From assembly GCA_964502095.1 (NCBI GenBank), contig CAZCUF010000006.1:124001-188000 (forward strand): a DNA stretch of 64,000 nt. Direction: 5' to 3'. The DNA comes from JACPVF01 sp964502095. Its GTDB lineage: Bacteria > Chloroflexota > Anaerolineae > Anaerolineales > Villigracilaceae. Each line of letters opens with the position of its first letter. The stretch's first letter is position 1. Position numbers and translations under genes: made by a program. Of this stretch, positions 61,614 through 64,000 are shown one piece after another. The notes beneath the pieces were generated by a model. That model did not search any database. It was given only the letters and a program-made list of their open reading frames with translations, and was not told the origin of the DNA.

Positions 61614-62816
61614 TTATTCTTTTCTAAGAGCGTGCTTTATTGCCAACCCAACTTGTTCGGCGAACAACGGCGGCACAGCATTTCCAACCTGAGTATAACG
61701 CGGGGTTTGCTTTACCCTTCTTGGTCCGCCAGTTGTGTATGGACCTTTAAATTCAAACCAGTCGGGAAAAGTTTGAAGCCTGGCACACTCACGGACTGTC
61801 ATTACTCTTGGCTCAGAGTAATGAATAAAATCATCAGGGATAGTAGTGAGAGTTAGTGAGGGCTTTTTACGATCAAGCACAGTAACGTTGCGCTTCTTAA
61901 TACCGTATTCTGTCCTTGCCTCACCCATAATTCGCTTGTTGCGTGGGGCTTCTTCAAGTAAGTAAGTGAAAATTTTTTCAGTCTCTTCGGTATGGTTTAC
62001 GAATCGATGACTATCTGGCATATAAGTATCCTGACCAGAAATGCGAAGATATTTTTGCAGGTTGGTTCTAGCTTTTGATGAAATTCCCGACATAAAACCA
62101 TTTGTGTCGGGACAAACATCCATACCATGCTTACTCTCCAAATCAGATAAGGCATGATAAGTTGTAGCCTTCTTGGGAAGGTTTCTGGATTCCAAAAACT
62201 TTTTTCGCCCGTCAAACAGGTTTTGAAAAATCTTGTCTGCCAATCCCTCGCGAGTTGCAATCACAATAAAGCGTTTCCTGCGTTGCGGAACGCCAAACTC
62301 AGACATATCAATAATTTCACCCCTAGCATCTGTATAGCCTAATTCGTTTAATTTGCTAATTACAATCTCGGAATAAGCACGCTTGCCATTCCTTTTTGCA
62401 TTTGAAAACTTTACAGTAAAGCCATAAACATTTTCAAACATTATGACACGGGGTTTAACAAGTTCAACAAACTTTAAATATGAATGGATCAACCTGTTGC
62501 GTTTGTCAGTAGCGCGACGCTCGCCAACAAGCGAAAACCCCTGGCATGGCGGTCCACCTACAACAAGGTCAACGGTGCCTTGCAAGGATTTCAATTCACT
62601 TTCTTTATTTTTCAGAAGGGTATCAATATTCCAATTTTTTACTGGAAGCCAAGGAGCCCACTTGAAATGTTTGTGAGTATCAATAAGATTGTATTTCAGG
62701 GTTGAAAAAGCATCGGGGTTTTTCTCGACAGCAAATAAACCTTGTAGTCCCGCTTTATGCAGACCAAGGCTGATTCCACCACATCCTGCGAATAAATCCA
62801 CATACCTGACTGTCAT
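61614..62816 (-). CDS. dcm: DNA (cytosine-5-)-methyltransferase
   Basis: 400 residues with motifs in order: I DLFAGCGGISLGL, IV GGPPCQGFSLVGERR (catalytic Cys91), VI ENVYGF (128-133), VIII PQRRKRF, IX near RECARLQTFPDWF and X YTQVGNAVPP. It methylates cytosine in an unknown target sequence, probably to protect host DNA in this operon. TAAAAT ends 6 bases before the ATG, and TAGAAT lies a little farther upstream (62839-62834), so the leader is at most about 10 bases. AT-rich codons. No classical restriction enzyme is adjacent. Confidence 0.96.
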   Translation of the reverse strand: MTVRYVDLFAGCGGISLGLHKAGLQGLFAVEKNPDAFSTLKYNLIDTHKHFKWAPWLPVKNWNIDTLLKNKESELKSLQGTVDLVVGGPPCQGFSLVGERRATDKRNRLIHSYLKFVELVKPRVIMFENVYGFTVKFSNAKRNGKRAYSEIVISKLNELGYTDARGEIIDMSEFGVPQRRKRFIVIATREGLADKIFQNLFDGRKKFLESRNLPKKATTYHALSDLESKHGMDVCPDTNGFMSGISSKARTNLQKYLRISGQDTYMPDSHRFVNHTEETEKIFTYLLEEAPRNKRIMGEARTEYGIKKRNVTVLDRKKPSLTLTTIPDDFIHYSEPRVMTVRECARLQTFPDWFEFKGPYTTGGPRRVKQTPRYTQVGNAVPPLFAEQVGLAIKHALRKE

Positions 62817-62875
62817 AGAGGTATTTTACCCTAATTCTAGAACCGATTTTCTGGTTTCAACTCAACCGTTATAGT

Positions 62876-62959
62876 CCGCTTCAAGCGGACTTCGTAAAAA
62901 TAGCACGGGTGATTTACGTGTGCCCGTTAGGGTATCCCCGTGCGGGCTGACAGCCAAAC
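62876..62959. repeat. Direct repeat copy 1 flanking vapBC-like genes
   Basis: About 83 bases sharing CGGACTTCGTAAAA, ACGGGTGATT, CGTGT and GTGCGGGCTGACAGCCAA with the copy at 63735-63817, with scattered substitutions. It begins with a small palindrome CCGCTT-C-AAGCGG. Confidence 0.85.
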
Positions 62960-62978
62960 ACAACATCTCTCAAAATTG

Positions 62979-63389
62979 TTACATCCACGAGATCTTAATT
63001 TCGCCATCCAGCGACTTGAATTCCTTATCGCCAGTGACCAAGTCTGCTTTCATGGTTTTTGCCTGTGCCGCGGCAAAAGCATCCGCGTAAGACATTTTGT
63101 GTTGCGACTTGAAGCGCGCCGCCTCCTGTGTTATTTCCCAATCCGCATCCGCAAATTGAATCCGTAAATCTCGCAGGGATTTCACACCGGCATCCGCTTC
63201 CTCTCCCGAAATTTCCCGCGCCAGCGTGTACCAAACTTCGCCTACATTGACCACATTCATATAAATCGGAATTTGCTCTTCATGCGCGGTGGCAATCAAA
63301 TCCTCCACTTGTTCTCCCGATGGCTCGTCTTCAAGATAGGCAATCACCGCCCAGGTATCCAGCACATACGCTTTTGCCTTCTTTGCCAT
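62979..63389 (-). CDS. vapC: PIN-domain toxin, VapC-like
   Basis: 136-residue PIN RNase. The acidic metal ligands are Asp11 (YVLDTWAVIAYLEDEP), Glu51 (NVGEVWYTL), Asp103 (SYADAFAAA) and Asp121 (LVTGDKEF). VapC toxins cut tRNA or rRNA. It follows its AbrB-type antitoxin gene by one base, the normal gene order. Confidence 0.93.
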   Translation of the reverse strand: MAKKAKAYVLDTWAVIAYLEDEPSGEQVEDLIATAHEEQIPIYMNVVNVGEVWYTLAREISGEEADAGVKSLRDLRIQFADADWEITQEAARFKSQHKMSYADAFAAAQAKTMKADLVTGDKEFKSLDGEIKISWM

Positions 63390-63390
63390 A

Positions 63391-63621
63391 TCACAACTCC
63401 CTTTCGCGTTTCTTTTCCGCCATTAACGCCTTCATCAATCCCTTGCCCTTGTACTTTCCGCGCAAAGAGCGGACATATTCACGGGTGACGGGAGTGAGGA
63501 TGATCTGCCTGGTCACAGCATTCACGTCAATTTGAAGATAGGTTCCATCTTTGATTCCCAATTGCTTGCGAATCTTGGACGGGATGACAACCTGTCCCTT
63601 TGAAGTGGCCACAGTCTCCAT
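63391..63621 (-). CDS. vapB: AbrB/MazE-type antitoxin, VapB-like
   Basis: 76 residues. The swapped-hairpin AbrB domain (VATSKGQVVIPSKIRKQLGIKDGTYLQIDV) binds DNA; the basic C-terminus (RGKYKGKGLMKALMAEKK) likely wraps the toxin. AAAGGAG is 8 bases upstream. It should repress its own promoter at the palindrome 63669-63701. Confidence 0.92.
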   Translation of the reverse strand: METVATSKGQVVIPSKIRKQLGIKDGTYLQIDVNAVTRQIILTPVTREYVRSLRGKYKGKGLMKALMAEKKREREL

Positions 63622-63652
63622 TACCTGCTCTCCTTTCAGAACTTACAAAGCG

Positions 63653-63701
63653 ATTCTACTGCGGATGGAAAAGTAAGTCAATATACACTTGTCTTACTTT
63701 T
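63653..63701 (-). promoter_or_regulatory. vapBC promoter with operator over the -35
   Basis: Minus strand TTGACT (63681-63676), 17-base spacer, TAGAAT (63658-63653). A 13-bp inverted repeat, AAAAGTAAGTCAA (63669-63681) and TTGTCTTACTTTT (63689-63701), one mismatch, 7-base centre, covers the -35. Confidence 0.85.
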
Positions 63702-64000
63702 CTCACATTTTCCCCACTGTGTGTTTATCCCAACCCGCTTCGAGCGGACTTCGTAAAATAGTACGGGTGATTCACGTGTACCCGTCAGGATATCGCTGTG
63801 CGGGCTGACAGCCAAGCATCCGCCCCTCGAAACAGCGACCAACTTCCAGTCAAGAACGCGCCGCGCTGAGTGCTACGCAAACGAAGCGGGTGAGGGAAAG
63901 GTCACACCTCCCAATTGCACTTCTGCCCGTTTCGAAACCAGCCGCGCAGTCGAAGGGCGCTCTGAGCGGAGACGAAGAGCCCGCGCCGTTTGGGTTCGAC
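63702..64000. repeat. Gene-free tail with direct repeat copy 2 and a REP-like sequence
   Basis: Copy 2 of the direct repeat spans 63735-63817. Near 63950-63985 GTCGAAGGGCGCTCTGAGCG resembles dispersed TGAGCGGAGTCGAAGGG elements. No gene can be supported here. Confidence 0.7.

Noticed and set aside
61614..62816. Complete type II restriction-modification system
   Set aside because: The methyltransferase is certain, but no classical restriction endonuclease is recognised; Vsr is a repair nickase.
57740..63920. Possible boundary repeat of the island (GCGCCGCGCTG near 57768 and 63858)
   Set aside because: Only a short shared core of about 11 bases with poor flanks; not enough to call an attachment site.
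1..64000. tRNA or rRNA genes
   Set aside because: Reading both strands gave no convincing cloverleaf or rRNA segment; isolated TTCGAA-like stretches lacked matching arms.

Overview
The window looks like chromosomal DNA of an uncultured bacterium, most plausibly a member of Chloroflexota, class Anaerolineae. This is an inference from gene style: strongly GC-rich codons, a PadR regulator with HAAS-type membrane proteins, Thr/Pro-linker lipoproteins, several promoters placed so close to the start codon that the mRNA must be leaderless, and a BCD/PucC-type transporter. No rRNA, tRNA or CRISPR array was found. About 55 protein genes were supported.

Layout. 1-2.6 kb: four tandem GNAT acetyltransferase genes, the first cut by the window edge. 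2.6-10.3 kb: a zinc-ribbon protein with a histone-like tail, two HAD hydrolases, a DinB-fold protein, membrane proteins, an ABC exporter and a 7TM-PAS-GGDEF diguanylate cyclase. 10.3-16.8 kb: housekeeping and metabolism (rsmI, S10 peptidase, sugar-phosphate isomerase, surE, aldo/keto reductase, an alkyltransferase-like repair protein). 17-23.8 kb: a phospholipase D-like protein, a methyltransferase, a PEP-mutase/isocitrate-lyase family enzyme, an epimerase, a DsbD-alpha-like protein and holA. 23.8-29.9 kb, minus strand: MerR-like regulator with a BCD transporter, recN, a B-box membrane protein, nadK, and a Cas4-like nuclease split into two membrane-anchored polypeptides. 30-43.3 kb: thioesterase, Mrr-like nuclease, M42 peptidase, flavin oxidoreductase with a palindromic insertion, MazG-like protein, clpC, msrA, nitrilase, dus, radA, Rrf2 regulator and hutU. 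43.3-52.4 kb: lipoproteins, two large GT-C-like membrane proteins, a cold-shock gene, the PadR-HAAS operon and a RibK-like protein. 52.4-57.7 kb: cytochrome P450, a eukaryote-type tandem phosphofructokinase, an AMP nucleosidase-like protein and a small zinc ribbon.

57.9-62.8 kb is a visibly AT-rich minus-strand island: dcm-type cytosine methyltransferase, a protein joining an Hsp90/MutL-like GHKL ATPase to a histidine-kinase module, a receiver protein with a HEPN-like RX4H motif, and a Vsr nickase. The close gene packing suggests one defence operon in which modification, ATPase sensing, phosphotransfer and a possible RNase effector work together. It is the best candidate here for a little-described system. 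It is followed by a vapBC-like toxin-antitoxin pair flanked by direct repeats of about 83 bp.

Regulation visible in the sequence includes a 21-bp palindrome lying between the -35 and -10 of the padR promoter, a vapB operator over its -35, a long cold-shock leader, and several strong intrinsic terminators.
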